From positions 21,392 through 85,391 of the forward strand of contig NW_006768781.1 of the NCBI RefSeq assembly GCF_000204055.1: DNA of 64,000 nucleotides, given 5' to 3'. Under the pieces are notes generated by a model, which was not told the DNA's origin, made no database searches, and was given only the letters and a program-made list of their open reading frames with translations. Positions 15,703 through 28,369 of the stretch are shown piece after piece. A program made the position numbers and the translations under genes. The DNA is from Melampsora larici-populina 98AG31 (Eukaryota > Basidiomycota > Pucciniomycetes > Pucciniales > Melampsoraceae). Position 1 is the stretch's first letter, and every line of letters starts with the position of its first letter.

Positions 15703-17004
15703 AATCTGCGTCTCATATACGAGATCATTTCCTCCTCCTAGTCTCATCAATTCACTCGCAAAATGCTCAGAACTTTCAATTCGACAACCCTCATATATAT
15801 AGAGATTTGATGGGTGTTGAACATCAAAACTCGCTCATTGAACCATTGAATCATCAAACCACAATGACATAGAATTGAGATCTTGTTTCCTTCACATACG
15901 ATTCCGAAACTCCTTGAAGCTGACAATTAGAGTCTGTCCCGTCCCGGCCAGCGTTTGGAATTCCACCCCCTAGCAGGACTTTTGAGCGTTGTTGCACAGT
16001 CATCACTGCGCGTCGCCCAGCATCGCCTCAAGATGGAGAAAGATGTCACATTGTCCGAGTGTAACCTTGTGTTGCCGCGCTTAGCGTCTCATGTATAAGA
16101 GCTCAAGCGTCAACTTTCTCATCTCCGAATTTTTGATCCCAAGTAAGAAAGGTGACTAGTTCGAATATATTCCTCCAGCACAGTCATAATGATCATGAAG
16201 TTGCGGTGAGATTCGAGACACCATTCCAAAAGATGCTTTTTTGATGGTCTGCTGGGGTAACATGCTTCAGACGACTCGTATTGAAGATATCAGAAGCCTA
16301 CTTGTGACGCCATAGCACACGCTCTCCCTTTTACAGGATTTTCAGCTGTACTTCATCTGAAAATGGCACAAGAGGGGTGGAAATTGAGTGATAGCAGAGG
16401 GCGTGCATTGAATCCCGCCGTAGAAATCGAAAAGTTTTCAGGTCTAGCTCTTCTTGATTGATGGGCCTTAATGAAACACCTTTGCTCAGGCTCAGCCTCA
16501 GTCGAGGGTCTGCGGCTATCCTGCCTTGCCTAGATTCCTGACGAAGCACACCAGGCTGGTGAAGGAAGGAAAATGATCTCATACATGGACTACGTATGCT
16601 CGATTGACAATCTGACGCAAATTTGGTCACATGAAGATTTTACACTGGATGAGGCCCATTGAATGGCTGGTATATGCACATTATCTATTGACCGAGGCTG
16701 TATACACTCGAAATGGCATTATGCCGACAATCGGCGGTCACAAGTTCCCATGTCGCCTGCGCAGAGAAGCCAGACACAGGACGAGCTTCTAGTGACAGTT
16801 TTCCGCTATCATATCTGACCCTCTGGCATGATGCATCAAACCTAAATCAATCAAACCGATACTCTCCAAGGGAAAATTGGCGTCCGAGTCCGAGTTGGTA
16901 CGCATTCAGGCCCATAACTTCAGTCTCCCCTGGATTGTCATTTAAATTATGAATCAGAGATAGTCAGAAACCAAAATCTGGGTTAGAGGGATTATAGATA
17001 TGAC
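15703..17004. other. intergenic region
   Basis: No supported gene in 1.3 kb between two converging genes. Open frames at 16331-16952 have no motifs or plausible spliced extension. Confidence 0.55.
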
Positions 17005-19603
17005 TTACAGGAAGAAATACGAGCCCGCGGCTATGATACGATCAAGTGATATGCGCTATCAGCTAATCAGTCAACCTCTTTTGAAATACCAGCACAGCTT
17101 ACCTTTCTGCTCTTTGTCCTTCAAGGAGTCCGTCTTATTGATTCGCGGTCTGAAATTGGACGGATCACGTCGGAAAGTGATCTCCAAGGAAGAAAGGAAC
17201 TATTCGCAGTGGTGTCAGCTTGCCATCTGATATACTGCTGATTAAAAGTACGCGTTGCAGACCTTGTTCATTCCTCCTAGAAGAGCCTGTGGACTGTAGG
17301 AGCAATGTAGTCAGTAATTGGCAAAATGGTGATGCAAAATCAAAATACATACGAGTGAGCTGTGGCTTCGATCGATGGTTTACCGTCGTAGACTATCACA
17401 CGATCGGCCAAATAGGTCGCCCTGAAGATGTGCAATAATTCCACATGGTCAAAAACTACCACTGGTTCGAAATGCATAAGACCTCAGACAGGCTCACATA
17501 ATCTGCGGGGAAGTATCCTCTCATCAATATGTATCAAGTCAAGTTCAAAAGCAAATTATACTTACAAAATCGTGCTCGACAATGAAGGCCGTCTTCTTGA
17601 CTGACATGATATAACGCTTGATGATTTTGGATGTGATGATACGTTGTTCTGAATCCAGGTATGCACTCGGTTCATCAATCAGATATATATCTGTTCTAGG
17701 TTTGCCCAAGGCTAAGATCAACGCAACACGCTGAAGTTCACCACCAGATAAAGTTGTTACTGCTTGGTCCATCAACCCTTCGATGTTCAGAGGCTTGATG
17801 ACGTCGGCAATGAATTGAGGAGCCAGGAAATTCTCTTTGATCTGCTTGATAAGTAGCATCCGAACAGTTCCAGGAAATTTGGGTGCAATAGTTTGAGGTT
17901 TGAGTGAAACTCTTTCTGGATTGTATGGTAGAGATAAGTCGGCCTCGTCTGGTTTGATCTTGTCTGCAATGAGCTTTACAAAGGTGGTCTTGCCAGTACC
18001 ATTCTCGCCCAACATCACGATAATCTCAGAATCGGTGAAATTTCCCGGTTTGACGTGTAACTTGAAGTTGCCTTGCGTTTTGGTCATCCCTGGATATTGA
18101 TAGCTACGCGAAGATTCTATCACCATGTCCTCTGCTGAATCTGCGATCTTGAAATGGAGTGATTCATCGCGGAAACGCAAATTCTCTGTAGGGATCATAC
18201 CGTCCAGAAAGATATTGATACCTACGACACGGATCTATCAGTCTCCTTTGTGAAGATATAAATTCTGGTTTCATGCTTACCTTCTCGGACGGAGAAAGGA
18301 AGCGTTACTACTCCGTAGGCTCCAGGCAGTCCGTAGAGACAACATATGAAGTCTGAAAGGTAGTCCAGGACTGATAAATCGTGTTCGACACAAATAACAA
18401 AGCAAGATGGATTGAGAAGTGACCGTATTGTCCGAGCGGCGTTCAATCTTTGTTTGACATCGAGGTAGGACGAGGGTTCGTCGAACATATAACTAAAAGA
18501 TTCGGAAGTGGAAAACTTTGTGAGAAGGTCAACATGATAACAGGAAAGCAATCTTAAGAATGACGGTTCTATGAACTGACATGTCAGCTTTCTGAACACA
18601 ACTCATCGCTATGGCAAATCGCTGAAGTTCTCCTCCACTGAGTTGCGAAATTTCTCGGTCCACCACGTCATTGAGATCTAAGATATCCAACATCTCCTGC
18701 TTCTTATTTGCGTCATTCTTTCCATCCAGCAATTCACCCACCTTACCCTTGACCATCTTGGGAATGTGGTCAACATACTGGGGTTTGATAAGGGCTTTCA
18801 AGTTATCTTCTAAAATCTTGGTAAAGTAGTTTTGAAGTTCCGAACCTCGAAAATGCTTCAGAATCTCTTGCCAGTCAGGAGGCACCTAAAAGAAGATCTT
18901 GTGGTAAGGTTGTAGCTATCTTTCTCTGCGTTGATCTTCAGACTTACGTCAAATCTGCCAAGATTCGGCTTAAGCTTGCCGGCCAAGACTTTCAAAGCAG
19001 TACTTTTCCCAATTCCATTGGTTCCTACCAACCCCAATACTTGCCCGGGCCTTGGGACGGGTAAACGATGCAATTTGAAGGCGTTGGCAGAATACCGATG
19101 AGTTACCGCACCATCTAAATTGGTAGGCAAATTGATGACGTTGATGGCTTCGAAAGGACATCTGGAGTCGAAGCGTCAATTCTAGTGGCAGCTTTGGTGA
19201 GACTTGAGTGAAAACGAACTTTTTGGGACAAATCCCGCAACCGATACACAGCTCTTCTGAGATGAACGCGATCTATAGCAAAGGGGGAGTTGAACGGCTG
19301 AATTCCAATTGAACTGATCGCCAAGTGCGTACTCACTTTCGATGATCCATCGACCTCGATACAGAGTTTTCCTGGCAGATTCAACTTCAGTGTGGTGAAA
19401 TATTAAACAATGATGTTGGAGCAATCGTACTCACCCATTCGCACCACCGGGCATGACTTTTTACATTCCTGTTTACATTTTTTAGGCTTGCACTCTAGTC
19501 CAACAAAACAAAAACCGTTCAGCACTCACATGATTGAGAATAGCGATACAAGAAGCTTACTATCGTTCGAAACAATGGCGATTCGCGTGAGCTTTTCGCT
19601 CAT
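17005..19603 (-). CDS. RLI1: RLI1/ABCE1 ribosome-recycling ATPase
   Basis: An essential Fe-S ABC protein that splits ribosomes after termination and acts in initiation and ribosome export. Thirteen exons give 601 residues, against about 608 in yeast: 19561-19603, 19435-19494, 19337-19371, 19220-19272, 18948-19161, 18581-18885, 18281-18492, 17566-18221, 17498-17502, 17353-17421, 17263-17293, 17103-17199 and 17005-17030. The N-terminus ([14 protein letters not shown]) is followed by two ferredoxin-like Cys clusters ([15 protein letters not shown] and [12 protein letters not shown]). NBD1 has Walker [10 protein letters not shown], signature LSGGELQR and Walker [13 protein letters not shown]2 has [17 protein letters not shown] and IYLIDEPSA, with the EHD switch. 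The exon at 17498-17502 is a 5-nt microexon needed to restore HDFIMATYLADR. The C-terminus ends AAGSYFFL, close to the family ending. Confidence 0.95.
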
Positions 19604-22600
19604 TTCTTATGGCGAGCTGGGATGATTGGTGACGGTAGGATTTAGAATTGCTGGCAAAATTTCGTGTATGTATGCATCGGGATTTGGTGGTGGTCGCCTT
19701 AGTCCAAGTAGCTTAAGGTCTAGGTTAAGGCTATGGTCTCCATTGAGACGTTTGTGCCATCTACATACAGTCCACTGCCCAGTCTCTGCCCGTGCCGGCC
19801 AATCAAAGCGCTCACGTAATTTTGGTTAGTGTACATGTGTATGTACTCTAAGAAGTGACATGTTACAGAAAGGCCCAATGACAATGACAAGTTTTACACT
19901 AGGTTTAAATACATACCCCTTGCATCAGATAAGTCAATCATCACAACAATGTATATGCTTTCCAGCACTCTGTATCTGACTTGGACCAATTTTTCAGTCT
20001 TCAGGACCCCGGAATGCACAAAGAAGTGTTCCTGTTGAGCTCCTGTGGGGTCCTGATTGCCTGTTGTAACTCATAATTCCAAGTTACATTCACAGATTCA
20101 AGACAATTTGAGTTGGACCAAGAAATACATTAGAAAACATTTGAGGAGTACTTTAGTGAGCCACTAGCTGTGCCTCAGCATTTAAAAATTGAGATCAATT
20201 AGTCAAAGTGTCTTCAAAACCACTGTTTAGCAATGGTCAAAGTATATGAAAGGATGGCTTCTTTCCATGATTTGAGTTCATTTTTTTCCAATCAATTTGG
20301 ATTTGATTCCCATTGTAATTTTTTCAAGGTCTTCATCTTTCCATCTTTCAGCTAGGGTTTGAACCCAGCCTCAGGACCACCTAAGCAGGCCTGGTTTTGG
20401 GCCGGCTCAGCCCTTTTCCCTCAGAGTGGTGTGCTTATGGGCCAGCCAAAAGAGGTCAAATAGAGGGGTTGTTGGTGATAGAAGGTGAGCTAAGAGGCTC
20501 AGAAAGGTGTCAAAGGCACTCCAAAAGGAGAGGAAAGGAGATTTAATAGCCACAATGACTGGTATCATGCACCCAAAATCACCAAATTCCCTTGTTGCTA
20601 TTTCACACACACACAGTTTTCCTTTCTATTGGGCCGGGCCGGGCCGGCCTCCAAAATAACAAAGCCCAAGACGGCCTAGTTCTTGAACTTTCTTCTTTCT
20701 TGGAATGAAGTTTAAATCAATTTGAAAAAGATACATTGTTGAACTGTTTACATGAAATTGAATAATCATTGCCATAATCATTCTCCAAACCACTTGACAA
20801 TGTCTTTCTTCAATAAGCACAGCCCTTTTGTTAGTACTATAGAGCTTGGGAAAAGATTTGATAATCTTGACAACAATCAAAGGGAACTGTGGAGTTTCAA
20901 TTCAATCATGATGATGAGATTGTCATTTCACTTTTACAAGATTAAGGGAACTTTTATTCTGCAAAGAAACAAAAACTAACATAAAAATTAATTTGATAAA
21001 CACATTATGAAGTCATTAAAGGAGAAGAGATATGAGATAACTGACTATTTGGGTATGGTGCCAACACTATTGGATTTACTGTGGCTACAATCTCTGTCAC
21101 ATAACATGAGACAAAAAGTGTACAAACTTGCCTTGAAAGTGATAAATTCATTGTGGAATCCACTTTCAGTGCCCTTTTATAGGTGATAGGTGTAGGTGAG
21201 AGCCAGAACCACTAGTACTGCTTGTTGATCAAAATCCTGATACCAACAAAGTTATAGTGGGGTCCCTATTTTGAATGGTGGAGACCTGGATGTGGAAGTT
21301 GACCAAACAGGTGATTGAAAAGGTGATCAAGAAGTGGGAAATTGGTGGTGAGAAATGGGACACAGAAGCTGTTGGAAGCATAGTTCAACAGGGATAGTGC
21401 TAACATAACTCAACAAAATATGAGGCTGACTTGAGCAGCAACAAGTGTGACACACATGACACCTTGCTGCCCAGGAGGCAAAGCAACAGCTCTGCGCACA
21501 GTGCTCTACCCCGCTGCCCATTTCCATCTGCACTGTGAGACAGGCTTGTCATTGAGCTCTAGAAAAACAACGGGCAATGCTGCATAAACCAATCAGCCAA
21601 GGGAGAAAGAATTGAATGCTGTGTAATTTGAATAGGTTGAGTTTGTTCTGCATCCACTATCAAACCCACCTGTTTCCAAGAATGACACAGTCAAGGTGAG
21701 GTTTTTGATTTTGTGTTGTAAATGTTTTACAAAGACAGGATATCAGAAAGCCTAAAATTTATGTAAAAAAATTACAGGCAAATCTGTGAAAAAATCAAAC
21801 TCAACACCCCTTATTTTTTTTTTACAAATTTGGATAAGTTGTTCATAAGGATTTATGCATATTTTACAACAATTATGGTGTTCAAACCTCAAAATTAATT
21901 AGTGCAAGTTGGTCTCACATGGTGTTTACACGGTTTGGAACACAATCAACTTGGGTTGTCAAAAAAATTAATGTGCAAGATTAGTGCAAAAAATCTTGCA
22001 CGGATTCTGCATGGATCTTGCATGTCGGTCTTGCACAGTTCTTGCACAGGTTTGAACACCCTAAATGGGTAAATTGTTGTAGCATAAAAATACACAAACA
22101 TCCTCAACTACCCCTCAATGTTTTTGGGCTGCTGATCCAAAATTTTCAAAATACGTCAACATAATCCATGATAAATATTTCATTTGAATGGGAAACTCAT
22201 GTAGGGGACCAGCTACACCTTGTAATGAGTTCAGTTTTACATGGTGTAGCTGGTGGCAGAGTGGAGAAGTGGTAGTAATTATAATACAGACTCTTAATTT
22301 GTTTAATCATGTTTAAGAACATTTCACATGCCTGCATATTCTCTAGTATTGAAATTTGGGAAGAAATTGGGGACAAGGAAAGGCTTAACATATAATCACA
22401 TTGACAGCAGATCTCAAGTTGGAAAAACACCTAAAATGCAATCCTCTCTACATCAAAATGCTGCTTTAATTTTCAAAATTCAAAAGAAATGTTGTAAAGC
22501 ACCAAATGAGAATTCAAATTCCTAGCAATTTTCCAAAAATCAAACTTGCAAAGCTGGGAGGCCCAAGTACATGAAGTTTTAGGCAATTTTTGGCCAACTT

Positions 22601-22983
22601 GACCCCTCTGTTACTTCAAGACATACCAGAATGAAGAGCAATTCAACAGACATGCCTAACATAGCCTCCTCTATATCACTTCATTGCGTCTTAACTGACT
22701 CATCAGCTCTAATGTACCAGGCGTCTTTTGTTATAATCACCTATGTAGATCCCGTGCTTGGAAGTTGATTGCCGATCAATTCTCGGGCAGTCGCGGAATT
22801 TCTTTGCTGCGGCTGCCTGTTTTAAACTTTTTGTATGTAAACCATATGTAACTCCCGCATGCAACCCGTTACCCGATACAGCTGATTGGTGCAAATCTGA
22901 CATCACCACTTGGCAGCTAGCACTCTCTAAAACCCACACACCTTACTTCGTCTCCCAATTCAATCAACTTCTCAACCAACAAC
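19604..22983. other. 3.4 kb gene-free, repeat-like region
   Basis: No supported gene. The sequence contains GGGCCGG repeats at 20630-20650, repeated TTGCAC motifs at about 21975-22050, and a hairpin at 22209-22253 (CCAGCTACACC paired with GGTGTAGCTGG). It looks like decayed transposon DNA, but no protein remnant is recognisable. The last few hundred bases should include the SDH4 promoter. Confidence 0.55.
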
Positions 22984-23795
22984 ATGGCTTCTCACTTGGT
23001 TCAGCGAAACTTGACTTCAGCTTTCAAGATTTTCAACTCGCAGAACCGATTTCTGGCGCCTCAATTCGCATTTTCCACAGGTAGGTCTCGACTTCTCATT
23101 CAGTTGCGGTTCGATATCTTGACGCTGATCTTTTGTTCATCATGAAGTTGGAGCATCCAAAGCTCAGGCGACTCCTGCGCTCCGTGCTGCAGTCTCAGTA
23201 GACGCTCGTATGTAGCCAATTTTTTTCGAGGACGTGGGCTGGATCCATTGCTCGGCCACTGACGTACCCGTACCATCGATAAGCCTATGTCAAAGGGACA
23301 ATAAACGATCCTACATCATTTCCTCCGCCCAATAAAGCACATGGTTCAATTCACTGGACTTTCGAAAGGTCACTATCCGCTGCATTGGTGCCCGTCACCG
23401 CAGCTACTGCCATAGCCAGCCCGAATCCACTACTGGATGGGGTTCTTGGAGTAGCTTTGATCATGCATTCACATCTCGTGAGTAAGGTTTGGAAACATAC
23501 CCCCGGCCCAAGGCTGAAGTTAAATGATCTTAGGGGTTCGACCAAATCTTGATCGATTATCTTCATGATCGCAAGTTTCCTCGGATTGGCCCGATCGCTC
23601 GTTGGACTGTCCGAGCACTCACATGCGGTGTCCTCGTTGGTGTGTATCAATTCAACACGCACGACATTGGTACGTACATGACTACAAGAACAGTCCAAGC
23701 TTCGCCAGATAGAGTGGATTGATTGAACTTTCGTCAATATCATCTTTTGACTTATAGGCCTCACAGAGTTGATCAAGAAGATGTGGAAAGCTTAA
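22984..23795 (+). CDS. SDH4: succinate dehydrogenase membrane anchor subunit (CybS)
   Basis: The small membrane anchor of respiratory complex II in the inner mitochondrial membrane; it helps bind ubiquinone and heme. Five exons (22984-23080, 23148-23207, 23284-23477, 23534-23669 and 23758-23795) give 174 residues, a normal length. The N-terminus (MASHLVQRNLTSAFKIFNSQ) is a typical basic mitochondrial presequence. Conserved stretches are TFERSLSAALVPVTA, the LIMHSHLGFDQILIDYLHD region carrying the His and Asp-Tyr residues used for heme and quinone in this family, and the ending GVYQFNTHDIGLTELIKK. All junctions use GT-AG and keep frame. Confidence 0.93.
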
Positions 23796-25174
23796 TCAAA
23801 ATCCATCGTCATAAAAATTCTGACATCAGCGGAACTGTCTCTGTCGACTGCAATCGCTCCACACTCTAACTTGTTGGGTCTATATACTTTCCTCCATGGC
23901 TTATCCGCACTACAGCGTATCACTTTACAGGAAGTCCCTATGTTCTGCATGTCCTATCGAAAATGTATAGCCCATTGGTTTTCTGTACAGTAACCCACCC
24001 ACCCAACTGCGCTGTCCAGTACTTATTTACAATCAACGTTTTTACTCAAGTGTGCAATCCTATCCATGGCATCTTCAAACTAAAACCAGTATACTAAATA
24101 TCAGATTGATCAGTAGACATACGTATCTATGCTCATGCTGCTGGCTTTGATATGTCATGTTATCATCCTGTCGAAGTCAACCTTTGCCTATGATTACATA
24201 GTTGATATAAGGCTCGGGTGACATTGTTTGGGAGTGATCCCCAGGGGACTTTCGAATCTGTCTAGGTTTGCCTTAATGTACCTGCCAGCACTTGTGAATT
24301 TTGAATGGTCTTGCGACAGAAAGAAAAGAGAAAACAGATGATAAGCTTACAAGCGCATGACAGCTATCTCGTTAAATGTTGGACATCAAGAAGAATGAAA
24401 AAGTTGAAATTTCAGTTTTCAACTGGATCTAGACACAGCAAAGACTGTATTCTCGGGTTTTCAGTGGTATTAACCTTTGAGGTTTGATCAAACTTCATTA
24501 TCTCTTTCTGAAGTCCAACATATCATGAATTACTCAGCGTTGCTTGAGGGGGTCAAGTCTTTTACTCCGAAGGTGACCTCGGTTGCCATGAATGTATACA
24601 ATGACCTTGCGAGCCGATCGCAGGTAATAATGGCTACTGGTAAGGTCTTGACGCCCATGGGAAGAAAGCCATGTGGTAGTCCCCGGCGGAAAAAATCTCG
24701 CTGATGATCGACTGATATTGTTTTTCTCTTCGTAGACATCACGTCTAGGCAACAACTGCTAGGGACGGCCGTGCTCTCGCTGGGATGTGAGGGAACTTGA
24801 TGAATGCCAAGGATGAGACAACGTGGTTGCTCCATTTCCATGCTGATGGTAAGTGATTGCATCCGATTTATGAAAAGCGATCAGTAGAAACATTGGGGGA
24901 TGAATGAGTGCAAATTTAATGTCGATGTGAAGTTACAACACGGGGTGATCATCAAGAGTGGATTTCCTTTCTGCATCGAACCTTCCCAACGCTATCAGGT
25001 GGATTCATCTTACTAGATCCCAAAACTCCCACCGAGTCTTTCACCAATTGTGCATCACCACTATTTCATTCTCTCCCTGATAACTTTCATCTATCTTCTA
25101 GCACCTCACCAGACACACCGACTTGCTCAACGAAAGCTCCATATCAGCCTGCTACTGGGCTCCCACAGGTGACC
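23796..25174. other. intergenic region
   Basis: No gene I can support. A short frame at 24524-24630 could be an exon (it ends at a GTAATA donor-like site), but no continuation stays open. The rest is non-coding in appearance. Confidence 0.5.
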
Positions 25175-27909
25175 ATGACGTGGTTGCCCTGCAAACAACA
25201 ACTCATCTATGTTGGATTGGTGTATTGTATAATACTCAATATCCCACTGGTAGCCAATACTCCGACGTTCCCATGTCACGGTAGCGGCGGGGGAAGCGGC
25301 GGGGGGCCACCTCAGATGTCCGGGGGACACCATAAGGGTGGAGCGGGTGGTGGATTTGGACCCCCAGGCTTTGGACCTCCAGGAAGTGGACCCCCAGGCT
25401 TTGGACCTCCGGGATTTGGACCTCCAGGAAGTGCCCCCCCTGGCTTTGGACCTCCGGGAATGGGACCTCCAGGCTTCGGACCTCCAGAAAAAAAACCTCC
25501 AAAAAAAGGACCTCCAAAAAAAGGACCTCCGGGAAGTGGACCCCCAGGCTTTGGACCTCCAGGCTTTGGACCTCCAGGCTTTGGACCTCCAGACTTTGGA
25601 CCTCCAGAAAATGGACCTCCAGAAAATGGACCTCCAGAATATGGACCCCCAGAAAATGGACCTCCAGAAAAAGGACCTCCAGAAAATGGACCTCCAGAAA
25701 AAGGACCTCCGGAAAAAGGACCTCCGGAAAAAGGACCTCCGGAAAAAGGACCTCCGGCAAAAGGACCTCCGGAAAGTGGACCTCCGGAAAGTGGACCTCC
25801 GGAAAGTGGACCTCCGGGACAGCAGGTTTGTGATTTCTATCGTATTACAAAACATGATAAGCGAATCCCTGCTGAAATATCCATGAGGATTGCATGACCA
25901 GAACCCCGTGGTATCAGGTTCGGAGACGATATGTGTGAATGGGAAATGCAAAACAAGCAAAATTTCTGGAGGTTCCCCAGATGGAAGCCCCAACATACCA
26001 AAATCAAGGTTTGGCAATGACATTCCGGGCTTCGATGATTTTTTCAACGACGTGATCCAAGGGGTTTTCAACGGGAAGCCTGGGAACTCACGTTGCCGAA
26101 AAGCAGGCAAATGCAGGTGCAGCAAGAAGAAAACCTCTAACACAAGCAATGAAGATAAAAATGATCATGCTCCGCCAATTGATACTGGTGAGCTTTATGA
26201 TATTCTAGCTGAAAAAGGAGAGTACCCAGACGCTCAATTAGTCCTCGACTTTGAAGGCATCAAAGGTCAAAATCCTGATACGAGCTCAAATAAGGTGAGT
26301 AGAGTTTGTACTCCTCGTAAGCATGTTGAGATGGCCAACCTCCTAACATCGGATTTGTAAAACGTGATCGAAACACCTCAGCCTCTTCCAGGACCAAAAA
26401 CACCGCCCAAACTCGACACACCAGACTCAAAGACGCCACCGGAAGTCGACATACCTGCACCAAAGACACCGCCCAAAGTCGACACCCCAGAATCAAAGAC
26501 ACCACCGGAAGTCGACACACCAGAACTAAAGACACCGCCGGGATTCGACTTACCAGGACCAAAGACACCGCCGGAAGTCGACACACCAGAAACAAAGACA
26601 CCGCCGGAAGTCGACACCCCAGAACCAAAGACACCTCCAGGATTCGACTTACCAGAACCAAAGTCATCGCCGGAAGTGGAAAAAACAGATGTCAAATCTC
26701 AAGAACCGGTTAAAACCAAAGAAAGACAGAGGAATTCCAAGGATACAAAGAATAAAACCACGTCCCCGTCAGGTTAGTGTCTCTTTTTGGAGTTTTTTCT
26801 CTCTTCAACAAATTCTGATCCGCCCAAACCGGCCTGCTTTCTTAGTACCTATTTCATCAGTACTCGGCGCACCTGATAATCCACCTCAAAAGGAGGAAAA
26901 GCACGGTCAGTGATTCCTTGAATTTTCTTAAGCCAAGATTTTAATTCTGAGTTCTTCGTAAATCAGAAATCGTCAAGGCTGGCGATACCAAGCCAAAGAT
27001 ACCAGCAAACAAAATTGTCAATGCCGTTGATACCAAGAAACCAACTACACCCGGTAAAGATTTCCCTCAAGACAGCTCAAGTCCAACTGTCGTTAATTTT
27101 TTTGTCATCGCACATTTTCATTTCTTCCAGAGAGTAAAACCATAAGCCAGCCGGAGATCGACAAGAAAAATACGCCACCCCTTGGCAAAATTGACAGTAC
27201 AAAAGGCATTCCATCATCTGTAAGTGGTCATCCATCTCATAGTATCAAATAATATGCCGGGAGAAATTCTGACGAGATCAATCAACTGATATACCAAATT
27301 TTTCACTGGTCGGCTATAAAGCAGACAAAAGAGGATTCAGAGAAACCCCAGGTCAAGGAGAAAGAAAATACCTCTGAAAAAGACAAGGGGTCAACGAAAA
27401 ACCCACCACCTTCTAAAGGTTATATGTCACTTCTCATTATAGAGAGTTGGTTGCTTGTACTGACGATACAAACGTGAATTCATATCTTTCAGACATCGTC
27501 AAAGAATCACCTCCAATCAAATCTACTCCAAGCATACCTGAAAAGGAACCTTGGCCAGACATTTCGAATTCTGCGCTACCCCAGCCTAATCCTGAATCAG
27601 CACCACCTGAGCTAAAACCCAGTCTGCCAGAAAATCCTCAGCCAGAGCCTCCCAAACCAACAACAGATTCCCCTCAGAATGATCCTATCATAATACCGGT
27701 AAGCAACATCACACCCTGCAAACTGACTGTCATGTGTCTTTTCTGAGCTAAATATGCTTGAAACGTTATACTAATTTATAAACCTGCCACAGAATGAAAG
27801 AACTAGCACAGGTGCTGTTTCAAGACCGCGAATGAGTGGTTCAATGATGCAGGTCATCAGCATAATCATAAGTGTCACAATAGGTACACATTTACTCTAC
27901 CCTCTTTGA
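25175..27909 (+). CDS. proline-rich repetitive surface/wall protein with signal peptide and hydrophobic C-terminus
   Basis: Nine exons give 695 residues: 25175-25825, 25902-26294, 26382-26772, 26846-26905, 26967-27053, 27131-27219, 27325-27418, 27493-27698 and 27793-27909. The start at 25175 gives a signal peptide (CKQQLIYVGLVYCIILN). Exon 1 then encodes a Gly-rich stretch and about 30 pentapeptides of the type GPPxx (GPPGF, GPPEN, GPPEK, GPPES). Exon 2 encodes a small Cys/Lys-rich segment (ICVNGKCK … CRKAGKCRCSKKK). Exon 3 encodes seven or more 11-residue repeats of the type KTPPEVDTPEP. Exons 4-8 are short, Lys/Pro-rich and disordered. The last exon has a hydrophobic stretch (VISIIISVTIGTHLLY), either a GPI signal or a membrane anchor. 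No family is recognised; an anchored, extended wall protein fits. All eight introns keep frame. Confidence 0.78.
25350..25815 (+). repeat. 15-bp coding minisatellite (GPPxx pentapeptides)
   Basis: Tandem 15-bp units of the form GGACCTCCAGAAAAT/GGACCTCCGGAAAAA encode GPPxx in exon 1 of the proline-rich surface protein. The final units (25695-25820) are almost identical, which suggests recent expansion. Long open frames in other frames and on the opposite strand follow from the period being a multiple of three. Confidence 0.9.
26385..26670 (+). repeat. 33-bp coding minisatellite (KTPPEVDTPEP repeats)
   Basis: About eight units of roughly 33 bp encode KTPPEVDTPEP-like 11-mers in exon 3 of the proline-rich surface protein. 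Every few units a KTPPGFDLPxP variant appears, giving a higher-order pattern. Confidence 0.85.
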
Positions 27910-28369
27910 GATTAAGGTCTTATAACCTCCGGGAGCGTTTACCTTCGTGAATCAGGATTCGCGTGTTTATCTGTGTTAAAATGTCAAACTACTTAATATC
28001 TCTTTTGGAATCTTTCATCAGCAGTCAGATGACTGCATACCACCTGATGTACTTATTTATCCGATTTGGAGGTATTGCTGATGGGTTGGGGTAATTAGAT
28101 GTCTTTATAATGCGATCAATTTATAATATCCAAAAGCTTTGTGTTTGTGATCTATAAATCTCATGTGTGATGAATTATTTTTTCCTGTCCCGGGGTCCTG
28201 CTTCAGCCAAGTTCATTTAGAAATAGTCAGAACCTCCGTGAGTATAGTTGCTGCCACCAAGCCCTTGATTATTTGAGGGGTATTGATTGAGGCCCAAAAT
28301 CTACACACACCCTCAGATCTCAAGTTTTTGGAGACAGACATCATTCCTTTGGGTGTCAGAAAGGCTGCC

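Noticed and set aside
20340..20370. tRNA-like GGTTTGAACCC (B-box-like) sequence
   Set aside because: No A box or cloverleaf could be built around it.
24524..24704. Possible exon encoding MNYSALLEGVKSF…
   Set aside because: No in-phase partner exon stays open and no family is recognised.
25127..26149. 340-codon minus-strand frame and other frames across the GPPxx array
   Set aside because: These are artefacts of the 15-bp repeat; the plus strand has the signal peptide, splice joins and continuation.
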